From a virus: a DNA stretch of 29,035 nucleotides. The position numbers and the translations under genes are program-made. Location: the IMG/VR virus record IMGVR_UViG_3300015360_000149, positions 1 to 29,035 of that record; one strand, written 5' to 3'. Shown here piece by piece: positions 1 to 7,061 of the stretch. Under the pieces are notes generated by a model, which worked only from the letters and a program-made list of their open reading frames with translations, had not been told where the DNA came from and made no database searches. Numbering within the stretch: position 1 is the stretch's first letter; each line of letters begins with the position of its first letter.

Positions 1-112
1 CTGTTGAACTGATCTGAACTTCCACAAGATTCGTGTTTACCCCCTTGCTTGCAAACTCAAGCAGCGGAAGCAGCATTTCGTTGGGAATGTCTGAGTCATT
101 GTAGACGCGCAT
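1..112 (-). CDS. Leftward gene, 5' end only (runs off the window)
   Basis: An ATG at 112-110 opens a frame that stays open to the edge of the window. It encodes at least 37 residues, beginning MRVYNDSDIPNEMLLPLLEF. A good Shine-Dalgarno AAAAGGAGT lies about 8 nt upstream of the ATG, and a near-consensus promoter lies 46-73 bp further up, so this is a genuine gene start. The visible part is acidic and helical and shows no catalytic motif. Its beginning faintly resembles phage SprT-like putative metallopeptidases, but the metal-binding part would be outside the window, so I assign no function. The start codon sits inside a copy of the 9-mer ATTATGCGC, the half-site of the repeat cluster at 221-310. 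Confidence 0.75.
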   Translation of the reverse strand, partial: MRVYNDSDIPNEMLLPLLEFASKGVNTNLVEVQISST

Positions 113-157
113 AATTAAATACTCCTTTTCAGTAACAATGGTTTTGTACAGAGAACA

Positions 158-185
158 AGTATACATAGAACCTATCATTTGTCAA
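158..185 (-). promoter_or_regulatory. Sigma70-like leftward promoter
   Basis: Read on the minus strand, TTGACA (180-185) is followed after 16 bp by TATACT (158-163). These are 6/6 and 5/6 matches to the sigma70 consensus. It lies 46 bp upstream of the ATG at 112 and points at it. The repeat cluster begins 35 bp behind the -35 box, where an activator or repressor could act. Confidence 0.75.
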
Positions 186-220
186 GGGGCTTAGAATGAA
201 GCGCTCTATGGTGTGGGGAC

Positions 221-310
221 GCATAATGCTCTATTATGCGCATAATGCTCTATTATGCGCATAATGCTCTATTATGCGCTATATTATGCGCTAAATACTA
301 TATTATGCGC
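221..310. repeat. Tandem 19-bp palindromic repeats plus half-sites (operator/iteron-like)
   Basis: Three perfect, directly adjacent copies of GCATAATGCTCTATTATGC occupy 221-239, 240-258 and 259-277. Each unit is an inverted repeat (GCATAAT/ATTATGC around GCTCT), and the junctions create two perfect 14-bp palindromes ATTATGCGCATAAT at 233-246 and 252-265. Two further half-sites ATTATGCGC follow at 283-291 and 302-310. On the plus strand the 9-mer thus occurs five times, at 233, 252, 271, 283 and 302. The steps are 19, 19, 12 and 19 bp, close to whole or near-whole helical turns. A multi-site operator, replication iterons or a partition site would all look like this. The closeness to the promoter at 158-185 favours a regulatory role. 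Confidence 0.85.
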
Positions 311-842
311 TATATTGATTACATTTTGTATTATTTTGTGTACTTGTTTAGGTGTAAGCCACGGCTTCTATCCCTCACATCTTTCCGCTGAGCACTGAAC
401 CATGAGCAAGATAAATAAACATATACCCACATTGGATATACACTTATTATATTGTCAATGATCCAGCGTAGCGCAAACTGGATGCAAGAGTGGGGTATCA
501 AAAACTGAAAGAAACGCCTGTCGAAAACAACCTTCTGTGAGGTACCCGTTGATAAGCCGAATCAGCGCGGGTTTTATGGGCGTCTGACAATCAGGAATGG
601 CTACACCTGCTGGACAGCTTGTGAGGCTGCTATCGTTCTGATTATGGAGTTATCCCCACATCATCTTTTCCAGCCATTATTCGGACGACCTACGGTTTTT
701 CTGTTTCTGCGGAACCGTTCGGTTAGTAACGCACGGAATACTTTAATGAGCCGGGGTTTCTTTGCAACTGAAAAACAGAAGATTTTTAACCCCTGAAGCC
801 CTGTAGCACTCTACGTTGGTTTTTGAGTCAAATTCAGACTTG

Positions 843-870
843 TTGACAAGCATAAGTGCTGAAGTATAGG
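843..870 (+). promoter_or_regulatory. Candidate rightward promoter for the membrane-protein genes
   Basis: TTGACA (843-848, full consensus) is followed after 16 bp by TATAGG (865-870, 4/6). TAGGAT at 18 bp spacing is an alternative -10. It lies upstream of the first rightward gene (937). The palindrome at 905-921 would be transcribed in the leader. Confidence 0.5.
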
Positions 871-904
871 ATTTTCATTGTTAAGGGGGGTTTTAACCGC
901 TTTT

Positions 905-921
905 GTCCAATATAATTGGAC
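905..921. promoter_or_regulatory. Perfect operator-like palindrome
   Basis: GTCCAAT-ATA-ATTGGAC is a perfect 7-bp inverted repeat with a 3-bp centre, 15 bp upstream of the ATG at 937. It encloses a consensus -10 hexamer TATAAT (911-916), although no good -35 lies at the right distance. As DNA it resembles a repressor operator. As RNA it would fold into a 7-bp hairpin just before the ribosome-binding site. It differs in sequence from the 19-bp repeats. Confidence 0.55.
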
Positions 922-936
922 GGATAGGACAATCTC

Positions 937-1050
937 ATGCCCGTAACCAAGTCTGACGCCAAAGAACAAAAGGCTGACGCCAAAGCGCACAAAGCTGAAG
1001 TTAAGGCGCAGAAATCGGGCACTGTCCGCCGTACTTCCAAGCGTCGTTAA
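937..1050 (+). CDS. Small basic Lys/Ala-rich protein, unknown function
   Basis: A 37-residue frame starts at ATG 937 and reads MPVTKSDAKEQKADAKAHKA and onward, ending in the basic tail RRTSKRR. A purine-rich GGATAGGAC stretch upstream can serve as ribosome-binding site. The repeated D/E-A-K-x-x-K pattern predicts a single, highly charged amphipathic helix, and the C-terminus could bind nucleic acid. It heads the rightward gene set directly behind the palindrome at 905-921. No family was recognised. The gene is short, so the coding call rests on the start context, the helical periodicity and its position. Confidence 0.5.
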   Translation: MPVTKSDAKEQKADAKAHKAEVKAQKSGTVRRTSKRR

Positions 1051-1089
1051 GTTGTTCCGCAGCTTTTGGAAAGCCTAAAGGGATTACAC

Positions 1090-1281
1090 ATGATTGGACT
1101 CATCATTTTTATTGCGCTCATGGGGTTGCTCGTCTGGGCAGTCACAACCTTCATCCCGATGCCCGCCAGTTTTAAGACTGCAATTTTTGTGGTTGCGGTT
1201 GTCATCTTAATTCTTGTCGTGCTGAACGCCTTTGGCCTGTTAAGTGGCGTTCGCGACGTGGATGTGCCCCGAATCGATTAG
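1090..1281 (+). CDS. Small two-helix membrane protein
   Basis: The ATG at 1090 is preceded by AAAGGG at good spacing and is preferred over the upstream TTG (1066). The 63-residue product has two strongly hydrophobic segments, about residues 2-19 and 29-53, joined by a short FIPMPASFK linker, and a short acidic tail. Small two-TM proteins with a MP-x-x-FK linker are common hypothetical proteins in phage and bacterial genomes. It is followed without a gap by the next membrane gene (TAG at 1279-1281, ATG at 1282). In a phage, clustered small membrane proteins often form a holin/lysis cassette, but nothing here proves that. Confidence 0.7.
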   Translation: MIGLIIFIALMGLLVWAVTTFIPMPASFKTAIFVVAVVILILVVLNAFGLLSGVRDVDVPRID

Positions 1282-1668
1282 ATGGAACGAACGCAAATGA
1301 AACCCGAAATGCCACCGTTTGATTCGCGAATTGTTGAATGGCTCATCGCCGGGTTGAGCCTGCTTATCGGCGTGCATCTGTTGCTTCCGATGCAAAGTTT
1401 CGGCAACGTGCAGACGCTGGAAGTTTTCTCGCGGATGATGCCGGAATGGTGTCTGGCCACGATATGGCTCGCCCTTGCCACGATGAAATTCGCGAGCTTG
1501 GTTTCGGGCCGGTTCGCGAATATCTCACTTGGAATATCGGCGGCGTGGTGGGCCTTCAGCGGCTTCACTCAGCTTGTCTCGAATCCCTACTCGTCCACAG
1601 CGGCGGAACGATTGTTTATCGCCGTGGTTCACCTGCTCATTATCTGGCGGGGGATAAGACGTGGGTGA
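1282..1668 (+). CDS. Multi-pass membrane protein, unknown function
   Basis: The frame encodes 128 residues with four hydrophobic stretches: about 19-40, 52-72, 78-98 and 107-124. A short basic tail WRGIRRG follows, suggesting a four-helix inner-membrane protein. It starts directly after the stop of the previous gene. ATG 1297 is an alternative start with a somewhat better purine tract (GGAAC) in front. Its 3' end overlaps the next gene by 8 bp, so the two are probably translationally coupled. I recognise no family. A holin-like role is possible from size and context only. Confidence 0.7.
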   Translation: MERTQMKPEMPPFDSRIVEWLIAGLSLLIGVHLLLPMQSFGNVQTLEVFSRMMPEWCLATIWLALATMKFASLVSGRFANISLGISAAWWAFSGFTQLVSNPYSSTAAERLFIAVVHLLIIWRGIRRG

Positions 1669-1936
1669 GTGGGCGACAATCATCGGCGTACTCGGCGCGA
1701 GTTTCTTCGGCGCAATCGCGGCTTGGATAGCACGCGGCACGAAGAAGGACGCGCTGGACGAGAAATTCATGAGCAAACTCATCGCCCGAATCCAATATCT
1801 GGAAGAGCAAAACGCGAAGCTCACCGAACAAGTTGACCGGCTGCGTGAGGAATTGCATGTTGAGTGCGGCAGGTATTCGGAGCTTGAGAAGAAGTTGAAA
1901 TATGTGGAACGGCTGGTCGAGGGTCGCCGCAAATGA
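1661..1936 (+). CDS. Single-TM coiled-coil protein (possible lysis accessory/spanin-like)
   Basis: A GTG start at 1661, preceded by GGGGGA, gives 91 residues. An N-terminal hydrophobic segment (about residues 5-24, TIIGVLGASFFGAIAAWIA) is followed by a long charged coiled coil (about 30-85) with clear heptads. This is the topology of inner-membrane spanins and of several holin-associated proteins. No lipoprotein partner with a lipobox is encoded next door. The stop overlaps the start of the next gene (ATGA at 1933-1936). The frame is clearly the coding one, because the opposite-strand frame has low-complexity Ser/Arg composition. The lysis function is inferred. Confidence 0.7.
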   Translation: MGEWATIIGVLGASFFGAIAAWIARGTKKDALDEKFMSKLIARIQYLEEQNAKLTEQVDRLREELHVECGRYSELEKKLKYVERLVEGRRK

Positions 1937-2064
1937 ACACCGCCACGCTGGTAGTAATCGGCCTCATCGCCACGGTCATTTCGTGGGTAGTCATTTTGAT
2001 ACTCATGCGAAACGCGAAGCCGCCGCGAGACCCGCAGCCGCCGACCGGGAGAATGTTGCCGTGA
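1933..2064 (+). CDS. 43-residue single-TM peptide
   Basis: This small frame overlaps the preceding stop by ATGA and encodes 43 residues. A hydrophobic helix (about residues 4-24, TLVVIGLIATVISWVVILIL) is followed by a positively charged, proline-rich tail ending PPTGRMLP. Start coupling and the typical N-out or N-in TM design support a real gene. It is the last gene before the terminator at 2201-2240. It could be a small holin, antiholin or spanin component. No sequence family is recognised. Confidence 0.6.
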   Translation: MNTATLVVIGLIATVISWVVILILMRNAKPPRDPQPPTGRMLP

Positions 2065-2200
2065 TGTACTGCCGCTTTTCGATGTACCGACTCATCGCGT
2101 CGTAGGCGGAATCGTGGATCGTATCGCGGTTTTGGAAAAATCGTCCTATACCGGGGCAGACGGCGTAGCCTTGTGTGCTATTCCTCACTCTTTTTTTTGG

Positions 2201-2240
2201 GCCGGTGAGGGCGTCTACGCGGCACTCTCAGCGGCTTTTT
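2201..2240 (+). terminator. Intrinsic terminator of the rightward genes
   Basis: GCCGGTGAG (2201-2209) pairs with CTCAGCGGC (2227-2235), with one central G-G mismatch, and is followed at once by TTTTT (2236-2240). The T-run lies on the plus-strand side only, so it stops rightward transcription just before it would collide with the leftward operon ending at 2254. I see no equally clear terminator for the leftward operon. Confidence 0.7.
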
Positions 2241-2253
2241 GATTCAGAGGGGG

Positions 2254-2574
2254 TCAAAGTGGGGTATTCCTGCTCCACCACGCCTGCAATCGCCCTGTAA
2301 GGGTAGCTGGCCGGTCTGTGGGTGGGGTTGGCAGGCTGTGGGCGTGCTCAATGCGGTATTGGGCTTCTGCCACCATATCCTTGAGCGTATCCGCAGCCAT
2401 AACCTTCAATTCTTCCAACGCTTCCTGATGCCTCAAGTCCTTTTCAACAAGAAACTTTCTAAAGGCTGCTTCTGTTTCTGATGCAAGGCCCGCGTGAAAG
2501 CGCATCATGTTGGCAAGGCCCATTGGCTTGCCATCCACTTCGATCAGTCCCGTGTCTCTGAATTCAATCGTCAT
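2254..2574 (-). CDS. Small coiled-coil protein at the end of the tail operon
   Basis: The frame encodes 106 residues from ATG 2574, with AAGGTGAAGG in front. GTG 2583 would add three residues. After a short N-terminal strand (TIEFRDTGLIEVDGKPMGLA) comes a long helical region, about residues 25-80, rich in Ala, Glu and Lys. The tail is basic and proline-containing and includes AWWSRN. No family is recognised. Its place as last gene after the tail-tip and DUF2793 genes suggests a small virion or fibre-associated protein. Confidence 0.65.
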   Translation of the reverse strand: MTIEFRDTGLIEVDGKPMGLANMMRFHAGLASETEAAFRKFLVEKDLRHQEALEELKVMAADTLKDMVAEAQYRIEHAHSLPTPPTDRPATLTGRLQAWWSRNTPL

Positions 2575-2588
2575 AGCCTTCACCTTGT

Positions 2589-3368
2589 TTACACCAGCGC
2601 GGCAGGAACCTTTTCAACCAGCACAAACTTACAGGAAATAGTTCCACCAGCGGCTTCCCCCACCACCTTCAAGGTGTAGGCCGTGGTGGTCAGATTCAAA
2701 CTGCTTAGCGCTACTAAAATTACGGGGTTTCCGGGGACGAGTCCTTTTCCCGTAATTGATCCAAAAATGGTTACTGTCGTGTTTGAAGTTCTGGCGATGT
2801 ACACATCAAAGAGCAGATTGGAACCCGAAGCTGGTGCAGACGTTTCAGTAAAAATAGTGGTGTTAAAGTAAAGGCTAACAAAAGCGTCAGCGGCGGCTGT
2901 GTTTAATTCAAACCCATATTGCGCGTGCAGCATATCCCCGTCATTCACCAAAGTTGCTGCCGGGATTGAAATCGTCTTTAGGTCTGCCGGGCTTGTCGTG
3001 GTTGTGGTGATTACTATGCCGTTGCTTTGAAGGGTGATTTTGCCTTCGGCGTACCACACCGTTCCGTTGTAGCGCATAAAGCATTTTTCATCATCCACCC
3101 AAGCACGAAAGCCCTGCTTCGGTGCCAAATACTTCCACCCACTAACGTACCACGCAACCTTATTGGCTTGTGCAGCCCACACTCCCGTAGGTGCAGCACC
3201 AATCAGATAACGATCCCCCTCTACCGGCGCTCCGGGGGGCGTATTGGTGCGATCTTTAACCGACAACTGGCATAGGGCATCCAGCCGATAGCTGTTGTCG
3301 TTGACGATGGATTCAGCGCCGTTCTGTCCCTCACTTAAAACGTCCAACGCTAATTGTGGTGTTGCCAT
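2589..3368 (-). CDS. DUF2793-type tail/fibre-associated protein
   Basis: The product has 259 residues. The N-terminal 110 residues carry the DUF2793 pattern seen in phage and GTA-related proteins. It begins with PQLALDVLSEGQNG and a short LDALCQLSV segment. Then come PPGAPVEGDRYLIG, a W-A-A/K-V-A-W stretch, and GWKYLAPKQGFRAWVDDE leading to YNGTVWYAEG. The remaining 150 residues are Thr/Val-rich beta structure without recognised motifs, typical of a fibre or receptor-facing domain. It follows the tip protein gene by 15 bp and has CAGGAACG before its ATG. The exact role is unknown; a receptor-binding or tip-decorating function is inferred from position. Confidence 0.75.
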   Translation of the reverse strand: MATPQLALDVLSEGQNGAESIVNDNSYRLDALCQLSVKDRTNTPPGAPVEGDRYLIGAAPTGVWAAQANKVAWYVSGWKYLAPKQGFRAWVDDEKCFMRYNGTVWYAEGKITLQSNGIVITTTTTSPADLKTISIPAATLVNDGDMLHAQYGFELNTAAADAFVSLYFNTTIFTETSAPASGSNLLFDVYIARTSNTTVTIFGSITGKGLVPGNPVILVALSSLNLTTTAYTLKVVGEAAGGTISCKFVLVEKVPAALV

Positions 3369-3383
3369 GATTCGTTCCTGTTC

Positions 3384-5717
3384 TTAAATTAAGGTTGCCG
3401 ATGCCAGATTGCCGCGCCCAACGAACCTTCCTAGTTGATATAGCTCTACATAAACTTGCCCGCCGGGTACTATCATCCCATCCTCAGTCTGAAAGCTCTT
3501 AGTGTAATTGTAAAAAGTTGCATCTGTGACGCGCACAGTCCGCAGCAACGTACCAGCTATGGTGTTCTCATAAATCAGCACGTCATACCTCTCAAATGGC
3601 TCATCCAGCGGATTAGCGGAACCCCCGAATATGCGCGACACATAACGGGATCGACGCTGCCAAGTGATGTAGATGTCGAAAGCACCACCCTTAGACGTGT
3701 CGCGCTGAACGGGGCGGGGCCGGAAATTCTTTACGTTCTCACCATTCGGTGTGAACAAGCTGCCAACGTAATCCCCGGCGTTGGCATACAGCGGCACGGC
3801 TTTAAGGTAAATCGCTTGATTTATTTCCGCTGTTTCAATTGGAATAAACACAACGGTGCTTTGATCCAGTAAAATAAACCTATCACCAATAACGTGCCCG
3901 CCTAAATCACTGACATCCATTGTGTCCCGCCGACCCCGGTAGAGATTACTAAGGCGGTACTGGTTTGTGCCGATGGAAGCCACTGTTTCAAACGCAATGA
4001 TCTCATTCCCGACTAAAGCCCAATTCGTTCCCCGATTGACTTGATCTGCTGTAGCCGATGCCAATGATCCATTGAGTAAAGTCACGTCAACGAAGTTAAT
4101 GGTGTCCTTTACATCAACAGAAGCAGAAGGAACAGCATTAGTTGTAGCCCCTATTATGCCTTCATCAGAGAGTCTTTCAAACTCGTCAAATTCAACATTG
4201 TCTGTGCTTCCATAAATAACTGCGCCTCTGAACTCAGTAGCCACGTTAGTTGCACAAACCGCCACATAAAAGCCGGGTTGCTGAACCTCACCATCCGCCA
4301 ATGGGGGAAGGTTTAACGCATGAAAGGTAAGCGTGGGCGGGGCATAAGGAATATGGCCCGTGGGTGTGCCAGACGACGTACCCGGCGTGGAAGAAAGGGT
4401 TTGGGATTGCTCAAGCACCCCTTTTACTTGCGTGATTAAGTTGTAGCCCTGATTGGCTTCAGTTATGCGCACGGAAAATACCTGTGTGCCGTCCGTGATG
4501 ACCAGTAAATCTCCTTCCTCAATGGAAATCCACCGGGGTGGCAACGTGAATTCTGCATAAGAGCGATAAGCATAGAGACTATAAAGTTCACGCTCTGCAA
4601 TTGCTCTTGCCTGTCCGGGTGTGAGCACCATAGGCATGTTGATGGTGGCCGTGATGCGATTAACACGTTCATTTAATTTAGCGCGTTGAGAAGCCTGCTG
4701 AAAGTCGTTAGTGGTGTCGATGTAGGTCACGATCATTTCATCAGGCAGTCTGCGGGTAGGATTATCTGTCAGCGTGAGCACTTGGGGCACTTGTTGGTCA
4801 AGTTCGTGCGCCGCCATGTCAATGTACTCAACATTGGTGGAACCAGAAGATCGCCTTGGAAAGAAATGAAGTGTCCCCGCGCGTTCACGGGCTTCAATTG
4901 CAAATGCCAGCAACAAAGGCTCAAGGGCTTGGATGGTGTTCTGCGGGCCGGAAAGTAAATAACCCTTTACCAGATCGAGCGCGCTTAGCGCAGAATAATC
5001 AAACGCAGGTGGGATAACGCCAAGCCTACCCACAATCGTAAGCACCGCCGATGCCAGCGTAGGCGTTACAGTCTGTTTAACCAAAAACGTGAAGTTGGGA
5101 ATGCGGTTTCCAAAGTCAGCAAGCTGCAAAGACTTTATTTTTACATAAGCAATTCCAATGTGGGCCTGCATCTCCCCCGCTCCCGCAAGAGCTTCGAGAT
5201 CAGTATCAACTGTGGTTTGTGTGCCGTTGTAAATATCTAAATCCAAATAGCGAGCATCAAACACACCATTATCATAAACCACCTTGCCGTCTGCCCAAAT
5301 CGTTTGGATACTGCTGATTGGCCCTTCACAGACACCAATCGCTATGGTGATTGAGTAAGAATAGCTTGTGACCTTACTGCCCCCAATGCCCCCAATGCCC
5401 CCTACGCGTTTGCGCTTACGCCGCTCAACCAGCGGCCCGGCATAGATCAAAGTTCCCGCCACACGCGCTCCATCCCCTACAACAAAGTTGATGGGAGAGC
5501 CTTCACTGTTCGTTTGAATTTGAAAGTCATCCAGACGTGGGCCGGATACTTTTTGATTATTAAAAAGTGGAAAGAGAAAGGTCTGGTCAAGAATTCCACC
5601 GATGCTGCCGCCAATAGCGCCGCCAATTGCAGCCCCGGTCAATCCGAGAAAAGCGCCGGTAGGAAATAGCCCACCGCCGATTAACGAACCCGCTGCAAAG
5701 AGAGCAAGCGTAGCCAC
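3384..5717 (-). CDS. Large tail-tip/hub protein (GTA g15 / Phage-tail_3 type)
   Basis: The GTG start at 5717 is preceded by AAAGG. The 777-residue product begins with a glycine-rich hydrophobic segment (GAAIGGAIGGSIGGILDQ). It has a middle motif SLQLADFGNRIPNFTFLV (about residue 200) that is characteristic of tip-attachment proteins of the GTA/lambda J type. An ERELYSLYAYRSYAEFTLPP stretch (about 375-395) and beta-rich C-terminal domains that look fibronectin-like follow. It sits directly after NlpC/P60, DUF2163 and DUF2460 genes, exactly where the RcGTA megatron gene lies. The protein should form the central tail spike that contacts and penetrates the cell envelope. It is shorter than the roughly 1,300-residue GTA protein, and I see no TIM-barrel-like part. 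Confidence 0.85.
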   Translation of the reverse strand: MATLALFAAGSLIGGGLFPTGAFLGLTGAAIGGAIGGSIGGILDQTFLFPLFNNQKVSGPRLDDFQIQTNSEGSPINFVVGDGARVAGTLIYAGPLVERRKRKRVGGIGGIGGSKVTSYSYSITIAIGVCEGPISSIQTIWADGKVVYDNGVFDARYLDLDIYNGTQTTVDTDLEALAGAGEMQAHIGIAYVKIKSLQLADFGNRIPNFTFLVKQTVTPTLASAVLTIVGRLGVIPPAFDYSALSALDLVKGYLLSGPQNTIQALEPLLLAFAIEARERAGTLHFFPRRSSGSTNVEYIDMAAHELDQQVPQVLTLTDNPTRRLPDEMIVTYIDTTNDFQQASQRAKLNERVNRITATINMPMVLTPGQARAIAERELYSLYAYRSYAEFTLPPRWISIEEGDLLVITDGTQVFSVRITEANQGYNLITQVKGVLEQSQTLSSTPGTSSGTPTGHIPYAPPTLTFHALNLPPLADGEVQQPGFYVAVCATNVATEFRGAVIYGSTDNVEFDEFERLSDEGIIGATTNAVPSASVDVKDTINFVDVTLLNGSLASATADQVNRGTNWALVGNEIIAFETVASIGTNQYRLSNLYRGRRDTMDVSDLGGHVIGDRFILLDQSTVVFIPIETAEINQAIYLKAVPLYANAGDYVGSLFTPNGENVKNFRPRPVQRDTSKGGAFDIYITWQRRSRYVSRIFGGSANPLDEPFERYDVLIYENTIAGTLLRTVRVTDATFYNYTKSFQTEDGMIVPGGQVYVELYQLGRFVGRGNLASATLI

Positions 5718-5761
5718 GTTCGTCTACCTTTCTATTAGGCGTAAAGCCCTTGCCGTGTTGA

Positions 5762-6223
5762 TTATTGCCATAAATCAAACCCATCTTCATACTGCAAATG
5801 CGGCGACTTCCAAACTGAGTGCAGATGACGGTGATAACCGGGACTGAAGCGCACCTCAATCACCTTGCCTGATTCACCACTGTCGGCGTGAATTAAACCA
5901 TAATCAGTAACCACCGCAATGTGTGTAGGTATTTTGTGAATTCCAGAGAAGTAAAATAAAGCCACGTCACCCGGTTTAATGACGCCCGTGGGCCGGGGTT
6001 CTCCCAACGAAGCCAGCACAACGCTTAACAAGTCTTGATCTGGTGAAGCCGGATAAACCCAACCCGAATCGAGTTGAATCCCATTTAATTCAAATGCTTT
6101 CAAAACGATGCCAATGCAGTCCAGCCCGTTTTCTATAGAGCGCCCCATGTGCGTAAATTTAAGCCCCACTAGACTTCGCGCTGCAGCAACTAAAACACGG
6201 TTACTTATTTTAGCTTTTTCCAT
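5762..6223 (-). CDS. NlpC/P60 cysteine peptidase of the tail tip
   Basis: From ATG 6223 the product has 153 residues. The NlpC/P60 core is visible: catalytic Cys36 in GLDCIGIV, His101 in PTHIAVVTDYG, a third polar residue His112 in LIHADSG, and the PGDVALFYF strand (84-92). The family cleaves peptide cross-links of peptidoglycan. In this tail position it locally opens the wall during DNA injection (RcGTA g14 equivalent). The longest open frame reaches 6337, but the extra residues overlap the DUF2163 gene and do not belong to the domain. ATG 6244 is another possible start, but its purine tract abuts it. It overlaps the upstream gene by 14 bp. Confidence 0.9.
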   Translation of the reverse strand: MEKAKISNRVLVAAARSLVGLKFTHMGRSIENGLDCIGIVLKAFELNGIQLDSGWVYPASPDQDLLSVVLASLGEPRPTGVIKPGDVALFYFSGIHKIPTHIAVVTDYGLIHADSGESGKVIEVRFSPGYHRHLHSVWKSPHLQYEDGFDLWQ

Positions 6224-7061
6224 CGGGCGTTGCTCTCGCAACATCTCCCCCCGGAATGTAAGGAAATCCGCCGAAGCGCACACCGTTACTGAACTTGGTT
6301 TTGCAAGTGGTGAATAGCTTATCGCACCCCGCCACAATTACGAAAGTATCACCAATTACAATGTCAAAGGGTAGCGCGAGCCACAGCGCCACATCACCAC
6401 TGGCATTAAGGTACGTTTTAACATCAGCCACAAGATTCAAATTAGCCCCGCCCGTCCACGTCAATTTACCATAATTGAAGTAGCCATCAGCGTTCGCCAA
6501 GCCGCTTTGAAAGCGCGTGCGCGATGTAGTTACGGCAGTGACCGCGCCAGTGAAAGTGAAAGATGCCAAATTTTTTCCGCACTGCGCATCACCCAAAACG
6601 AAGCGGCAGTCCCGCGTATAGTACGAGCCAATTTCCTTCTCCAACCACGTCGTAATGCCCGCCAGCGTTCCCTGCCATTCCTCAACGCTAAAGGTGACTT
6701 CATCAATCCAGTAGGTGTTGGTATAGAACGCCCCCAACGCCAAATCATCCCAAGCCACCAGCAGTTCTTCCACTTTGGCGTCACGGTATCGACCTGCGCG
6801 TAGATCATCATTGGTTATTGAATCCGAAGTAATGACCCCAAGCGCATCACGGTTACGCGAGCGCATACCACTTTGCTTTTGCGCTGCGGACGCATTAAAT
6901 CCAACGCCGGGATAGTAAATGTTGCTGCTAAACAAAATCTCCTGATCGTGATCCGTGAAGCGCAGAATAACCCCATCCGTGCGCGTGATGACGTAAAGCG
7001 TGCATAAACACAACGCCCCACTATCCAGCACTGCTTTTTGTGCGATGGTAAGTGTTATCAT
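6210..7061 (-). CDS. DUF2163 / phage BR0599-type tail hub protein
   Basis: The 283-residue product starts at ATG 7061, in an ATGA overlap with the previous stop. An upstream in-frame start at 7088 is unlikely. The DUF2163 region covers roughly the first 160 residues (ITRTDGVILRFTDHDQEI, then a Y-x-P-G-x-G-F motif). The C-terminal BR0599 module has the conserved cysteines of RDCRFVLGDAQCGKNL and GCDKLFTTCKTKF, followed by GGFPYIPGGD. In RcGTA the equivalent (g13) forms the hub between the distal tail ring and the central spike. The genes on both sides (DUF2460 and NlpC/P60) match that order. Confidence 0.9.
   Translation of the reverse strand: MITLTIAQKAVLDSGALCLCTLYVITRTDGVILRFTDHDQEILFSSNIYYPGVGFNASAAQKQSGMRSRNRDALGVITSDSITNDDLRAGRYRDAKVEELLVAWDDLALGAFYTNTYWIDEVTFSVEEWQGTLAGITTWLEKEIGSYYTRDCRFVLGDAQCGKNLASFTFTGAVTAVTTSRTRFQSGLANADGYFNYGKLTWTGGANLNLVADVKTYLNASGDVALWLALPFDIVIGDTFVIVAGCDKLFTTCKTKFSNGVRFGGFPYIPGGDVARATPDGKS

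Larger units (their letters stand above)
113..936. other. Intergenic control region without a supported gene
   Basis: About 820 bp separate the leftward gene (start 112) from the rightward genes (start 937). The left third is AT-rich and holds a leftward promoter and a palindromic repeat cluster. The right end holds a rightward promoter and an operator-like palindrome. Between about 320 and 840 I find no gene I can support. There is a 6-bp inverted repeat ATCCAG/CTGGAT (461-466 and 478-483), and an open frame at 509-796 that lacks a usable start at its head. No tRNA fold was recognised. The divergent layout fits an immunity, early-control or replication-origin region, which is inference. Confidence 0.6.

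Noticed and set aside
221-277. Short tandem repeats as a possible CRISPR array
   Set aside because: The units are directly adjacent without spacers and are themselves palindromic; no cas gene is present.
650-660. TTATCCCCACA, similar to a DnaA box
   Set aside because: It does not match the TTATNCACA consensus without a change, and no second box is near. A single weak site is not evidence of an origin.
509-796. Open plus-strand frame of about 95 codons in the control region
   Set aside because: It has no ATG, GTG or TTG near its beginning. The first ATG (644) lacks a Shine-Dalgarno site and leaves only 50 residues with no recognisable pattern.
1338-1932. Overlapping frames of 130 (plus) and 135 (minus) codons
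   Set aside because: Both run in other frames over membrane-protein genes with good starts and hydrophobic helices, and their composition (Arg/Ser/Pro-rich) is that of shadows.
2003-2188. Minus-strand frame of 61 codons between the convergent gene sets
   Set aside because: It overlaps the coupled 43-residue gene and lies past the end of the leftward operon. It has a GTG start and no clear ribosome-binding site.
2191-2198. Run of eight T as a terminator tail
   Set aside because: No stable hairpin lies directly before it on the plus strand. The real terminator stem is the next one, at 2201-2235.
6224-6337. N-terminal extension of the NlpC/P60 frame to 6337
   Set aside because: It lies inside the conserved C-terminus of the DUF2163 gene and adds no part of the peptidase domain.
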